From Annona cherimola (taxonomy: Eukaryota > Streptophyta > Magnoliopsida > Magnoliales > Annonaceae): 64,000 bases of DNA. Location of the stretch: assembly GCA_030490835.1 (NCBI GenBank), contig CM059971.1, positions 121,366,564-121,430,563 on the forward strand, given 5' to 3'. Both the position numbers and the translations under genes were made by a program. The notes below the pieces were generated by a model, which saw only the letters and a list, made by a program, of their open reading frames with translations, had not been told where the DNA came from and did no database searches. This document shows positions 24,598 through 36,355 of this stretch, in pieces; the stretch's first letter is position 1, and each line of letters opens with the position of its first letter.

Positions 24598-24846
24598 TCA
24601 CATTAAACGTGTGTCTAAAAAGTAATAAAACTTTTGAAATAAAAAATTTTAAAATATAAAAAAATAATGTGATGTCATAGAATGAATAATAAGGCATAGA
24701 TAGAATGAAGTTAAAATATATAGTTCAATTTTACGAATACCTATCTAGACATGACGAAAAGCAGGTAAATTATATAAAAAATGTAAATAAATAATTAAAA
24801 ATAAAAATTTTAATTTAAAAATTTTCAATATAGAAAAAAACACATC
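24598..24846. repeat. MITE family E copy 1 of a row of three
   Basis: ACGTGTGTCTAAAAAGTAAT then the family interior (AATAATGTGATGTCATAGAA). The ends are degraded. Confidence 0.5.
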
Positions 24847-24847
24847 T

Positions 24848-25117
24848 TATGGGGTGTTTATTTAATACTAAAACTCTTCAAACTAGAATTTTTCAATTTA
24901 AATTTTTTTATTCTCTACAATTATCATTATTTTTTTAATTATTTCTTTTTATCTTCCTATACAGTTACCGTGTTTTCAATCATTTTTATGCAACCACCCA
25001 TATAACTAACGTATCTATTTTGATTTTATTTTTTTAACTTCTCATTGTAACTTTTATCATATTATATTATTTTTCTATTTCAAAATGATTTACAATAAAT
25101 TTTTTTTATAAAATGGG
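24848..25117. repeat. MITE family E copy 2, inverted relative to its neighbours
   Basis: Starts GGGGTGTTTATTTAATAC. The interior has TTTTCAATCATTTTTATGCA, ACTAACGTATCTATTTTGAT and CTCATTGTAACTTTTATCAT, as in the 39.1-kb copy. Confidence 0.55.
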
Positions 25118-25380
25118 TGTGTTTGAGAAGTGTTTGTAATGAAATTTTTTTTTCCGTAAAAGTTTTAAAATGTGAGAAAATGATAAACGTAATGATGACT
25201 AGTAAAAAATAAAATTAAAATAAATACATCAGATGCGCTAGTAGTTGTATAAAAATGGTTGAAAAAAGAAAAGTGATTATATAGAAAAATGAATAAATAT
25301 TTAAAAATAAAATAATTATAAAGAATAAAAAAATTTAACTTAAAAAGTTTTAAATATTAACAACTGGTGTCTACAAATTT
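25118..25380. repeat. MITE family E copy 3
   Basis: Starts GGGTGTGTTTGAGAAGTG and reads through AATGATAAACGTAATGATGA and TAGTTGTATAAAAATGGTTG, the complement of copy 2. The three copies stand end to end. Confidence 0.55.
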
Positions 25381-25533
25381 TAACTCGGACATATTCCAAA
25401 AGTATTCAAAGCAAAGTAGCAATGGAGGAAGTCAAGGCTAAATCGCCGAAAATGCCCGCACAGCAATTGTGTTGCACTCCTCGCCTACAGGTGCTTTGTC
25501 GTAGTTAGATTGGGCGGGGCTCCATTTCAATTC

Positions 25534-25980
25534 GGATAATTCTTCTTATATCCATAATAATTGCACCAAATTCTTAATATACTCACAATATTTTATAAAT
25601 TTTTTTTATACCCATAACATTTCTCCCATACCCACGTGGTTAAAACTATTGTTATCTATCCCATTGAAAAGACGATTTTACCATTTTAAATTTTTTTCTA
25701 ATTAAAATAAATCAACTTTAATATGACTTTCAAGTTATTTAATATCTTGTATTAATGATTTACTACCATCAATTAAGTTATGTTAAAGTTAAATTATCTC
25801 AATTAAAAATTTTTAAATGGGCAAAATTGTCTTTTTCCTAGGGTAGATAATGGTAGTTTTAACGGCGTGGGTACGAGGGAAATTTAACGTTAAATAGTAT
25901 AGGTATAAAAAGAATTTACAAAATATTGTAAATGTATTAAAAATTATGTACAATTATCATGGATATAAAAAAAATTATCC
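25534..25980. mobile_element. MITE family F (Mutator-like), intact with 11-bp target duplication
   Basis: Inverted ends GGATAATTCTTCTTATATCC on the left and, as reverse complement of the right, GGATAATTTTTTTTATATCC, continuing imperfectly for well over 60 bp. It is flanked by a perfect 11-bp direct repeat, CATTTCAATTC, at 25523-25533 and 25981-25991. Long inverted ends with a 9-11-bp duplication point to the Mutator superfamily. 447 bp, no protein. Confidence 0.85.
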
Positions 25981-26369
25981 CATTTCAATTCAAAAAAGTT
26001 TCCTAAGAAAAAGGAATTTTTTTTTCCTCGGATGCAGAAACGCTACTGCTGCAACTGCTGCGCCCATTTTCTCTTTTTTGTTGCCTCTGGATTCGTGCTT
26101 TTTCTCTCTTTCTTTCCACACAAAGAAGGAAGGCTGCCAACCGTCCGTTCTCTTTCCTTTAACCCGCCTTAAACCCTTTCTCATTACTCATTACTCGGAT
26201 TTAAATCCTGTTGGTCGCATTTTCTCCGGCTCTCTCTTTTATATCTTCCCCTCTATGGTCCCTAATCTAGCCTACAACATTGACGGACGGAAAGAGAATC
26301 TAACAGGAAAGGAGAAATCTTTTCTCTCTTTCTTTTTCCAAGGAAGGGGAAGGAAGGAAGAAACGAGGG

Positions 26370-26377
26370 TTAGGGTT
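26370..26377 (-). promoter_or_regulatory. Telo-box-like motif in a pyrimidine-rich leader
   Basis: Minus strand AACCCTAA. Telo-boxes are common near transcription starts of plant housekeeping genes. The downstream context (TTCTTCTCTTCTTCCTCTCC) is typical of a plant 5' leader. Confidence 0.35.
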
Positions 26378-26830
26378 CTTCTCTTCTTCCTCTCCCATGT
26401 CTCCTCCTCCCGCGACTCCACTGGCGGTTCTTTCCCTACCTCTGCTGCATTTCTCCTGCAAATGCAGCAGCCCCGGCCGAGGTCCGCACTGCAAACTCCC
26501 CCCCTTTTTGGTTCCATTTCCTTGCTATCCATTAGTGTTCTGTAAGTCGTCTTTCATGGTTATGGAATATTGCTTTAGTGGAAATACTAGTGAAATCAGA
26601 GTCTCTGTTGATTCACTTGTCTGGGGTATATATTTGGCTGGTGGCGGTCGGACCTGCTTAATGAACCATTTTGGGGCTTCTCTGCATGAACGGAAATCTA
26701 TCTATATGCATGTTTCCATTCATCAACTGAGTGTTTGATGGACGCATCACAGCTTATGCATCATATCTGTATCTTAAACAACGCATATTACTTGATTTCT
26801 GGAACTATCTTCGGTAGCGGGCTCCTTTGT

Positions 26831-26857
26831 TCTCTCTCTCTCTCTCTCTCTCTCTCT
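26831..26857. repeat. (TC)n microsatellite
   Basis: About 13 uninterrupted TC units. Confidence 0.9.
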
Positions 26858-29422
26858 ACCCCTGGAAAGTAGATTTTCATCACTCTTGATACCTAAAACT
26901 GTTATTGTGGCATTCACATTGAATGGGGAATCATGTTGGAGTTCATTTTCCTCGGAAATAACATGATTGGAGGAGGTGCTTCTGTTTTCAATCCTTCATC
27001 ATGCTTCCAATGAAGGTGGAATGGAGCACCTGTGCACATGGAAGGATTGCAGCTGCTAATACTCCAGAGTTGCATTATGGGTCGAGGTCAACCTGTAACC
27101 AACCAGTCAAACTGGAATTCTGGAGGATTGGATTAATATTTTTCAAGACCTCAGTTGAAGAAGTGGTGTTGGTTTTCATGATAATGCTTTAGTTATACGT
27201 AATACCGATCCATATTTTTGTGTCTCTTGTATTTGGCTTTTATAAAATTTCTTCCATTAACATGAATGTATGTTATTAACATCTTAAGAGCTATTAGATA
27301 TGTGTATCAGAGAGAAGAATAGTGGAAGAATTATTCTGTATCTTTTTGTTTTCATGCATGTGTCACGCTTGGCTTGGCATTATTCCTGTCCAATTTCGAG
27401 TTAACGTATCTGAATGTTATTCACAAGAAGCATAGCCAAATTGCCAGCCTAAACACAATTAATTGAAGTGTTATTCATCCATTATGAGATGGTAAATGAC
27501 TTGCAGTGTTTTCCCTTGTCAGTTTGGCATCTCTAGGGTCCGTGGTTTTTTGAGATTGAAGATTTTTGCTTTTAATTCTCTTGGGTGGTCAATAGAACTA
27601 TGGTTTCTTTGGAATTAATTAATTGAAGGCTTTTGGTGTTAATTCTCTTTGGTGGTCAATGGAGGGTAATGTTTTACAACTTTTGGTTGGTGATTGGACT
27701 GTGATTTTGTTTGAACAAGATTTGAACAATGCAATCTGTTGTAATAATATTATAATGCTATGCATATTCTTAGCAATTGTAAAGATGGTAGAGTCGTTCC
27801 AACTTATAGTAAACCTGAAGTTTTAATACTTGCAGATGACATCCATTAAATGGACTCATCTTGTGCATTAGGCTTAGACGAGGTCCATGTAAGTTTCGTA
27901 CTAGCTGATTAAAAAATAAAAAAATGATCTTCTGTAAATATATGTTTTTATGCTGCCATATATGATGTAAATTTATGTTTTTGTTGTTTTTTTTTTCTTC
28001 TTTATTGGTTTAGGTGTACTAGCTAGTGATTGGTTCTGGTCAAGCTGTACTGTCCTGTCTCATGGTTGAAAATTAGGTAGGGTAGGATTCTATGATAGAT
28101 CGGAGGAGTCAATGCAAGCCATTGGGCCGATACCCAGGAATTGGTCCCTTGGAAATTTTCAAAGAATTCCTTTGGTTTAATGCTCTGATGATGTAATTTA
28201 AAAAATCTGACTTGTCAATTGTATTTGAGATTATTTGTTTAGCTAGGACTAGGGTAAAAGTTTTTGCAAGTCATAAAGCAAAATCACCTAATTTAAACAT
28301 TTTGAAGGGTAAAAATGTTTATTTTGGGTATTTTTGCCAACCAAAAATTTATTAAATTAATAATTACATTCCTAGCTAAATAAGTGGGTTGAATTTGATA
28401 AATTAAGACATTAAGGCACTAAACCAAGTGATTCTTTGGAAATTTCCAAGGAATCAATTCCCTGTAATCATTCCCGTGCTAACTGCAAACGGTTGGAGAA
28501 TGTTACATTTTGGATTTTTTGAATTTTATGAAGTGATTATAGGTTCCTTGAAGGCTGGTGTTTTTTGGGGTTATTTTAGAGCATGGAGGCAATAAGTCTT
28601 ATTTTTTGGCATTTTAATGGGAATCTTGCTGAATGATGATGGGTTCTATGGGGGTTGGCTGTTGCGTGTATGGCATTGTTCCTGTGGGTATCACATACCT
28701 TTTGTTGTCACCACTCATGGTCAGGTCTATGCTTTTATGCCTGCTTTCGGCCATTATGCAAATGTGGACTGCCATTGATATCCTGCTCGGTTTTATAAAG
28801 AAGCCTCACAATCCGGAGTAAAATCTGCGGGACCTAACATTAGTGTGCTCTCAGTCTGCCATGACTAGTTCACTCTCGGTACCATCATGCTCATCATCTG
28901 CATTCATGAGCCATTTCATACGTCTTTTCTAGTCGTGACAGGTTATGTATGTATATATTTGTGATTATGAACACCTGATTTAGAAAGCAATATTGATCTT
29001 TTGGGTTGCCTTGGAATCTAGATTTTCTTTCTTACCTATTTTCTTGTGCTATTCAGGTTTAGACATGAGAAGAACGGTGCTGGCAGCAGGATTATGCGCT
29101 CGATCAGCATTATACTTGGAAGAATCTTTTGGTCCAAATACTAGTGGGAATACATAAATCCAGCAAGACTTCCAGTTTAAAGTAGGGAATGAAGCCATTG
29201 GTCCGCATATAGCATATTTAAATATCTGTGTATCATATAGACAAGTCACTTCCAGTTTGGATTCAGCTATTCTGAAATTCTTTGGGTTTCAATTGGTGTT
29301 TTTGTGACTTTGTTTCTCTCTCTGATTCTTTTGTATCTGTATTTATCTGTATTCTTCAAAGTTGGAACTAACATATGCTTTGATTTTATTTAGTGCAAGA
29401 AACTTGTGGCAGCGCTGCAGGC

Positions 29423-29429
<7 letters not shown>

Positions 29430-29456
<27 letters not shown>
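29430..29456. repeat. (TA)n microsatellite, left flank of hairpin MITE
   Basis: Uninterrupted TA repeat directly adjoining the left end of the family A element. Confidence 0.85.
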
Positions 29457-29819
29457 GGATCTGTTCTGGTGCAGCGTCACTGCACCGGAACAGCCATACA
29501 GTCATACAGTGGCCCCATAACGGGGCCCACATGATCATGAAATCATGATCTACTCCACCCATTGTATTTAGAATAATGTATTCTATTACCATACTAATTT
29601 TCATCCCAATCAGATATGTATATGGGCCCCATCTGAAAATGATACAAATTCAACGTAATAAAATAAAATAGTTTAATGTAAATAACAACTTTAAAGTATC
29701 TGATTGGGATGAAAATTGGTATGGTAATAGAATACATTATTCTAAATACAATGGGTGGAGTAGATCATGATTTCATGATCATGTGGGCCCCGTTTTGGGG
29801 CCACTGCACCGGAACAGCT

Positions 29820-29826
<7 letters not shown>
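29455..29826. mobile_element. MITE family A, near-perfect hairpin form
   Basis: Two arms of about 106 bp, 29511-29616 and 29697-29801, are inverted copies differing at only a few positions (matching blocks include CATGATCATGAAATCATGAT, CTCCACCCATTGTATTTAGA, AATAATGTATTCTATTACCA and TTTTCATCCCAATCAGATA). The outer ends TATAGGATCTGTTC and GAACAGCTCCCTATA extend the pairing, and each end also holds GGTGCAG/CTGCACC motifs. The loop of about 80 bp contains AATTCAACGTAATAAAATA, which in the other copies belongs to a one-sided interior. The element sits between two (TA)n tracts. A transcript would fold into a long hairpin. Confidence 0.85.

Positions 29827-29857
<31 letters not shown>
29823..29857. 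repeat. (TA)n microsatellite, right flank of hairpin MITE
   Basis: Uninterrupted TA repeat directly adjoining the right end of the element. Confidence 0.85.
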
Positions 29858-29859
<2 letters not shown>

Positions 29860-30932
29860 ATTTACGAGCAATTTCTAACGCAGGAATTTCTTTGAAAAAA
29901 GTACGGAAATCAGACATTGGTAGAAATTGTTCTTATTTGCCCTAAGCTAGAAGCCGACTTCAAATTTCATCCTGGGCCAACGATTCTAACCTAGAAGCTT
30001 TGTGAGATGCTGTTGAGTTGATGAATGCATTGTAGGTAGTCGGTTTCTCCCACTGGCCCCAAGAGCACGTGAATTCTCTGTAACTAATTGTCGCTACCTA
30101 CTTCAATACATGTAATGATGTCATCTGCTGTTCCGGTAGGCTGGAAATTCAGAGTTTTCTCTTGCATGCCAACCTTTCTTTTCCGATTTCAGATGTGAGG
30201 ATGGTGCTCTAGTCCAAACACTGTCCAGGAATGTGCACACGAATTCGTTTAGACATGCGGCTGAAAGAAGGGAATGAACTATGCAGCCGTACCAGGTTAT
30301 ACGTCTGTATCTGTATTCCTCCGAATTGTAACCCGGTATTTTTCTTTTTGATTCTCCTCAAGAGTATAGAAATGTGTGATCGACACGAAATCCATGCCAT
30401 ATGCTTGCCCCGGCCTGATATTTCCTGCGCTTCTTGGAAAATACGTGCCCTCTGCCAATCATTAGTTCTTAAAGAAGAATCCAGTTTCTGACACTATAAT
30501 AAGCAATTGTAGTGGAAGGCTGCATAGTTGCATAGATTAGTGGCGGACAATAGCATCGTCTAAGGCGTTATTATGTTCATAGGTTCCGTTAAGTGATGTT
30601 GCGTGGTCCCAAAAGCATCTACCCTCCGAGAGAAAAAGAAAGAAATTGGCTACCAAACTGTCCAATTAATAATAATCATCCGTTGCGCCATTGCAAGCTA
30701 CAAGTATGACCTTCCAAATGGCAATTTTACAGTGAAAATTTGCTGTTTTTGTAGCCATCCATAGGGAGATTACAGCCACCGCACATTGCACAAGTCATAG
30801 ACAGGCTTAAATGCAGTTATTCGAAGCCATGTATGCTTACACATGTGGTCTTGAGTCTCATGCCGACATACGATATATGTAGTCTGGTCTGGGTGCCCTG
30901 AACATATGGAGAAGCAGCTGCATGCAATATCC
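29860..30932. other. Intergenic, 3' flank of the dioxygenase gene
   Basis: Moderate GC, no MITE recognised. A possible acceptor (TTTTCCGATTTCAG) at about 30190 could belong to the uncertain transcript described at 26-29.4 kb. The stretch near 30933 will hold the 3' UTR of the minus-strand dioxygenase. Confidence 0.3.
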
Positions 30933-33660
30933 TCAACTGGCTTTTTCATTGCCGTTCACATGGTCTATTCTCATGCTTTCGATGTAACCTTTGCCATCCA
31001 GTTTCCTCTTGAACAGTTCCTTGAAGTACTTATCCCCGGCGACGCGAATGAACCGGGGCGGGTATCGTGAGCTAAGCAGACTTGGGGCGGGACCGATCTC
31101 TGCTCTCAGTTTGGGATTGTGGAATACAGCTACCGACAATCTCTCATGGACTCCATTCACAGTTGCCCTGTGCTCGATGCTTCGGTAAATACCATTGCTT
31201 ACAATCTTCCCAATCATAAATGTATGCAATATGAAAAGAACTAATATCAGCAGTGTCGGGGTTGAGAACGTGAAAGACACAATCCGAACAAGTAATTAGG
31301 AGTGCAAACGATGGAGTAACATGGGAAGGAAACTGTGGGAAATGTAAACCTACCTCCAAGATGTCTCCAACGTTGATTATAAATGCATTTGCAAGTGGCT
31401 CAACAGGAACCCACTTTCCATCTTTCTTGATCTCAAGGCCTACGATTTCATTGATTTGGAGGAGCACGGTGAGGCCCACCGCATCGGAGTGGGGTGAAAG
31501 CCCTAGCACCAACTCCGGCTGAGGGCAGGGTGGGTAGTAATTCGTCCTCATTGACTGAAAACCCTCCTCAAACAGCTCTGCCATCTCTTCATCTTTCATT
31601 CCTAGAGCTCTAGCCATCAATTTCAATAAAGATAAGGCCAGCTTTTGTACCTCCACTGCACAGTTTCCCATTGTCTCTCTGTCAAGTCCACAAGTTTTTA
31701 GTAGTCTTCAATTTCCCACAGAATTATTCGATTTTCGGGGATGGAAGAAATTTACCTCAAGGATGGGGGGAGTTGGTTGAAAAGATGGGGCTTCCTCATC
31801 TCAGGTGGGAGGGTGTTTAGAAAAAACATGTCACCCCAGTCAAGTTTCTGCTGCTCTGATATGACGAAAGCTTGTCCGAATCCTTCCACTTCTCCTTCCC
31901 TTTGCCAGTATTTCTTCTTCTCTTCAATTGGAAGCTTAAACAATTCTTGAATCTCCCACTTAAATTTCTCCACTAAAGTGGAGCTGATTCCATGGTTGAT
32001 CAACTGCATTAAAGTTTCAAGACCACTTAAATAGCAGCCATAAAAGAATCTCTGAAATTAATTTGTATGCAATGTCAGCGAAAGTAGAAACGGAACCAGA
32101 AAACTGGTGCCGAAATGGCTCGAATTAACACAGAATTTGATTGGACCATAAATTTTGTAACAAGTTCTTTAGTACGGAACACAAAAATGATCCAAATCCA
32201 GAGACTTATATGATCAACAACAATAAGATTATTCTTTGATTATTAGAAGGATGCGCATACTCGTAATTGAATAATGGTCTCCAGGACTCTTTATCTTGCC
32301 TTAAGTAATAATTACGTTAGGGTTTTCGATAGTTTAATGCATACATCCAAGTAAGTTTTGGATTTTACATGTATATTTATATTTTTCCAGGTGTAATTAC
32401 TCATATATATGGGACTTCGATCAGGATAATTTTTTTTCTATTTTAGTTAAACGCAGTTTCATATACCATAATTGGATTGGATTTCCTATAATTATTGAAG
32501 TAGGCTTATAGAAAATAACATCACAATTGAGTGCGATATTAATGGCACCATAGAATCATATGTATAATTCCATCAATGTGTTTGTAATCCAGTGATACAT
32601 TTTCTTTTTTCAACTTTTGAGAAATACATCGTGAACCCCAAACCCCTAATTGAGTAATGATTCAATACATATTGTGCACCGACTCTCCATATGCTTAGGG
32701 TGCTCCTCAACTTCTTCAAAATTTAAGATTTTGATTATTGATTGAAGATTTAATCCATTCATTATGTTTAACATCATTTATTTATCTAATAGACTAGGAA
32801 TAAGTTTCATCCCAATCGAGTAGGTTTATGGGCAACATTTGTTAAAATATATATATATATATTAATGTGATATTTTAGATGGTTTAGATGTTAAAAAATT
32901 ATTTTAAAATTAATATTTTAGCATTAAATTATTTTATTGCCTTGATTTTATACATTTATAGATAAAACTCATATGCAGTGAAATTAAATAAATAAAAGGA
33001 TTTTCAAGATATTATAAATGATGCTAAATATAATTAATGAAGTGGATTTTCTATCAACCATCAAAATTTTAGATATGGAAGAGATTACATAGAAGCGGAA
33101 ATGTAATTAGGTGTTCTAAGCATTTTTCGTTTTATTTTTATATGGAATCACATATATTTAGTTCAAAACCGAAATTTAACATTTTAAAATATGTTTTGGG
33201 TTGTAACCAATAAAAAATGTTGTTTTTATAATTTTCACTAAGAATTATGAAAAAATATATAAAAATTCAAAAATATTATATTACGATATATATATATATA
33301 TAGGGAACCCATCCTGTGCAGTCGGACTGCACCGTAAGTCAGCTGTAAAATGGACCCCACACATATTAGATTGTAATGAAACTTTATACACTCATTTATC
33401 CATATATAAATCATACTTTAGACGGTTTAGATGTTGAAAAAACCACTTTAAACTTGATATTTACATTAAACTATTTTATTACGTTGATTTTGCACCATTT
33501 TAAGATGGAGACTACACACATGTTGGATTTGGATGAAAATTGGTATAGTAATAAAGTGAATAATTCTAAATACAATGGGTGGGGTGGATTTATGGGAAAT
33601 GATCATGTGGGGCCCACAGTGCATGGACTGCACGGTGCAGTCGCATGCACTGGATCATTT

Positions 33661-33694
<34 letters not shown>

Positions 33695-35468
33695 ATTACA
33701 TATTGGCCCATATAACAAAGAAAAGGAAAATGAAAAATACAAAAGCCTCGAAAACACATTGGTGTAGCGAGTGTGTATGTTTTGAATTGTTGCCCCCATA
33801 TGTATATGCTAATTACTGGGCAGATAGGATGTAGCTAGCTGGTAAAGGTGGTCTAACATCCTTGATTTGGTTAGTAACTTGCGGCAAGCGGCTTAGACTT
33901 GAGTCATGACCTTTGTGAGTATTTTGAGCCATTTAATTTCAAGATCGGACGAAGCAGTCATACTCTATGATGGTGGACGGCGATGACTCATAGGGAGTGT
34001 CGTAACCCATTTTCAATTCAAAGATTTAAGGTGTTCGGCAGTATAGAATTATTCATTTCCATTTTATTTTTCTTTTCCAAGCAATCTCTCACTTCTTATT
34101 GGCCGGCGAGGGAGCACAAATTCTCCTTGTTCCCCTCTTTTTGGCCGCTTCTGATTGGTCGATCGAAACTCATAAAGTACAGTTTCAGTATCCCAGTTGT
34201 AGGAGCTATGGTCTTTCTTATATACTTGGGTGAGAGCATAGTCTTCCCTAGATTTCCGTATGAATAAGCTTGAGTATAATATTTAGATAGCATATTATAT
34301 AAATATAACAACAAAAAAATAATCTTTTTCTACTCCAAATATCAATTTCCAAATCCAATACACAATAACAATCCTTGCCTCAATTTTCTAAAGCCATTAG
34401 CATTGTAAACTTCTAAACACCCTCTTAGACGAGCGTATTTAGAAAGATTTAAAAAGCTTGAATGATATGCAAAAATTAAATAAGAAAAGAGAAAAGCATT
34501 CCAGAAAAGTAGAGTAGGCATGCAGACTATTTTGCATATTAGACGACAATGCAGAGCTGCCATCTTCTATTGGGTGGACGGCCATGACTGTTCGGCATTA
34601 CAACCGGCCGCCCACTTGCCTTCTACACCCTTCCTAATTTATTTGAACAAGATCCACGCAGGGTCTTTGTATGGTATTATATATGAAGTTTAAAATGCAT
34701 CAATAAGATCCATTATGTATTTGCAACTAATCATGAAGTTTGCTGCTAATGACTACTTACTTTCTTAGCTGCTTCCAATAATTAAGCTTTTACAACCGAA
34801 AATGATATATATTGAAGGCTGTTATAGATAACCTTTGCTGCAAATGAATGATTTTGGTATTTTAAAAAAAATATAAATTTCCAATCAAACGTATGCCTAG
34901 TATCGTTAATAAGTTTGCACATTAATTAACATTATGATTGGGTTAGATATATTTAAATTAGGAGGTTGCGCGGCATTAAATATATAATTTTCCTATAATA
35001 AAACAAAATATTATGATATTTAAGAAAGACAAATATTATTATATTTACGAAAGACACAGACTCCTGATCAAAAGCATTGCGTACTGGACTATGAGCGAGG
35101 ACAAGGAATCGATGAAGTAATATTAAAAGGCTCGAAAGTAGGAAAAGAAAAGGGATAATGGTGTGGGTGAGTACTGTATGTACAATCAATCAAAGCTTAG
35201 GATTAATTAAATGGCATACTTGAAAGAAGCCCCAATTTCTGCAAGCGGAGTCCAATTTCTCCAATTCAGAGTCCTTGAAATCTCCAAGAAGCAGCTTCTC
35301 CATGTCGATGACAGGGATGACATCAACTGCTGATGCTATCTTCGTCTGTCCTTCATCGCGACGAACGTAACGAGGTGGGACGGTGGCGGGGTGGACTTTG
35401 GCAAGCTCCTGAACGCTGGGTACCGGCAGAGATGTCCCAAAACTGAAGCTCGATGACTCCATCTCCAT
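30933..35468 (-). CDS. 2-oxoglutarate/Fe(II)-dependent dioxygenase, SRG1-like, four exons
   Basis: Cytosolic oxygenase that uses Fe(II), 2-oxoglutarate and oxygen to hydroxylate or demethylate a small molecule; the family (DOXC; SRG1, codeine O-demethylase and relatives) works in specialised metabolism, and the substrate cannot be told from sequence. Exons: 35468-35220, 32003-31756, 31678-31354, 31205-30933; phases agree and the protein is 364 aa, normal length. The N-terminal DIOX_N domain has FGTSLPVPSVQELAK, IPVIDMEKLL and the WGFFQ|LINHG junction. The catalytic domain has NYYPPCP (212-218), iron ligands H229, D231 (GLSPHSD) and H286 (SIEHRATVN), and R296/S298 (RLS) for 2-oxoglutarate. All key residues are present. 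The start could also be the in-frame ATG at 35462, which has the better context. Intron 1 is 3.2 kb and contains MITEs. A TATA-like stretch (ATAAATATACC) lies about 50 bp upstream of the start. Confidence 0.93.
32745..33020. repeat. MITE family A relative in dioxygenase intron 1
   Basis: Has AGTTTCATCCCAATCGAGTA in one orientation, then a TA run and GATGGTTTAGATGTTAAAAA and AAATTATTTTATTGCCTTGA in the other, matching inverted and direct parts of family A. Confidence 0.5.
33299..33672. mobile_element. MITE family A, full-length form, in dioxygenase intron 1
   Basis: Flanked by (TA)n on both sides. The left end reads TATAGGGAACCCATCCTGTG and the right end CATGCACTGGATCATTTCCT. It holds the asymmetric interior GGTTTAGATGTTGAAAAAAC, CATTAAACTATTTTATTACG, and the right arm GGATGAAAATTGGTATAGTA, TTCTAAATACAATGGGTGGG that the hairpin form at 29.5 kb duplicates. 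Small GTGCAGT/ACTGCAC palindromes occur at each end. Confidence 0.75.
33675..35219. other. Remainder of dioxygenase intron 1
   Basis: AT-rich intron sequence. I see no exon or recognisable repeat here beyond the short (TA)n at 33664-33692. Confidence 0.4.
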
Positions 35469-35517
35469 CGAAACCAACCAAAACAATATGTGGTGGGGAA
35501 GAGGTAGCTATCGTGGG

Positions 35518-35527
35518 TATATTTATG
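35518..35527 (-). promoter_or_regulatory. TATA-like box of the dioxygenase gene
   Basis: Minus strand ATAAATATAC, 50-59 bp upstream of the start codon. The left target duplication of the adjoining MITE (35522-35530) overlaps it, so the transposon landed in or beside the core promoter. Confidence 0.4.
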
Positions 35528-35530
35528 TCT

Positions 35531-35908
35531 GAAGCGCTCGTGTTAGCTCAGGCTGTCCAGTTTTAAAAATTCATTTTAAAACAATTTATTATTATTTTTT
35601 CTTCGTATATTTGTTTATCCAAATATATTTAACATATAAACTAAAATTTATCATTTCTGGATATGTATATATTTATTTGAGATTTTTAAAAGTCTGTGTA
35701 TATATGAATTCAAAATACTTCTATGTTTAAAAATCTTAAAAAAATATATACATATATTCAAAAATTATAAAACTTAGTTTATATTTTAAATTCATACCGA
35801 TAAACAAGTGTACGAAAAAAAATAAAAAAATACTATTTTAAATGAGTTTTTTAAAGATGAGCTAAATAAGTCATTTACTTATCTCGGACTAACAGGATTA
35901 TTCCTCTG
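35531..35908. mobile_element. MITE family B (Mutator-like), in dioxygenase promoter
   Basis: Palindromic element with degraded ends (GTTAGCTCAGGCTGTCC on the left; TTATCTCGGACTAACAGGAT on the right) and the shared inner arms (TATTTAACATATAAAC, ATTTATCATTTCTGGATATG). Flanking 9-mers TTTATGTCT and TTTATGTGC agree at 7 of 9 positions, a decayed target duplication. It ends 62 bp upstream of the dioxygenase ATG. Confidence 0.7.
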
Positions 35909-35963
35909 TTTATGTGCGAGTAAAGTAATCATTTTACACACACACATATATATATATATTATT

Positions 35964-36328
35964 GTGCATTTACACGCATCATAATTTACAATGCGTTTGA
36001 CTCAAAATTGGCCCTATATATATTTAAATGTATTAATATTTTATACAATCATTTATCTAAGTATGAATTATCTCTTAGATAGTTTGCCTACTGAAAAAAT
36101 AACTTTAAAATTATCATATATATTAATTATTTTATTATGTTGATTTGTATCATTTTTAAATAGGGTTCATATATATATATATATCCAATTTGGATGAAAA
36201 TTAGTATGTTAATAAAAGAAATAATTATAAATACAATGGTTGGAGTAGATGTACATTTTATAATCATATGAAACTCATTTTAATGTAAAAGCACTATTAG
36301 TTATTGTGCATTTACATGTAATGGAATA
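35964..36328. mobile_element. MITE family A copy
   Basis: Starts after (TA)n with TTGTGCATTTACACGCATCA and ends TTATTGTGCATTTACATG. The interior is collinear with the 33.3-kb copy (TTATACAATCATTTATCTAA, TTGGATGAAAATTAGTATGT, ATAAATACAATGGTTGGAGT). Confidence 0.65.
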
Positions 36329-36355
36329 TTTTTCTCTCTCTCCTTATATGTGTAT

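Larger units (their letters stand above)
25992..29425 (+). other. Possible spliced transcript of unknown nature
   Basis: This 3.4-kb stretch is less AT-rich than its surroundings and reads like plant transcribed DNA. A pyrimidine-rich leader with a telo-box motif is followed by an open frame from ATG 26397 or 26462 that meets a strong donor, CT|GTAAGT at 26540. A possible last exon at 29057 follows TGTGCTATTCAG and reads LDMRRTVLAAGLCARSALYL then EESFGPNTSGNT and a stop at about 29156. I could not join these through intermediate exons and recognise no domain. It may be a long non-coding RNA, an unknown small protein gene, or neither. Confidence 0.25.

Noticed and set aside
35468..35486. Longer N-terminus of the dioxygenase from an upstream in-frame codon
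   Set aside because: The codon at 35486 is TTG, not ATG; plant relatives begin close to the ATGs at 35468/35462.
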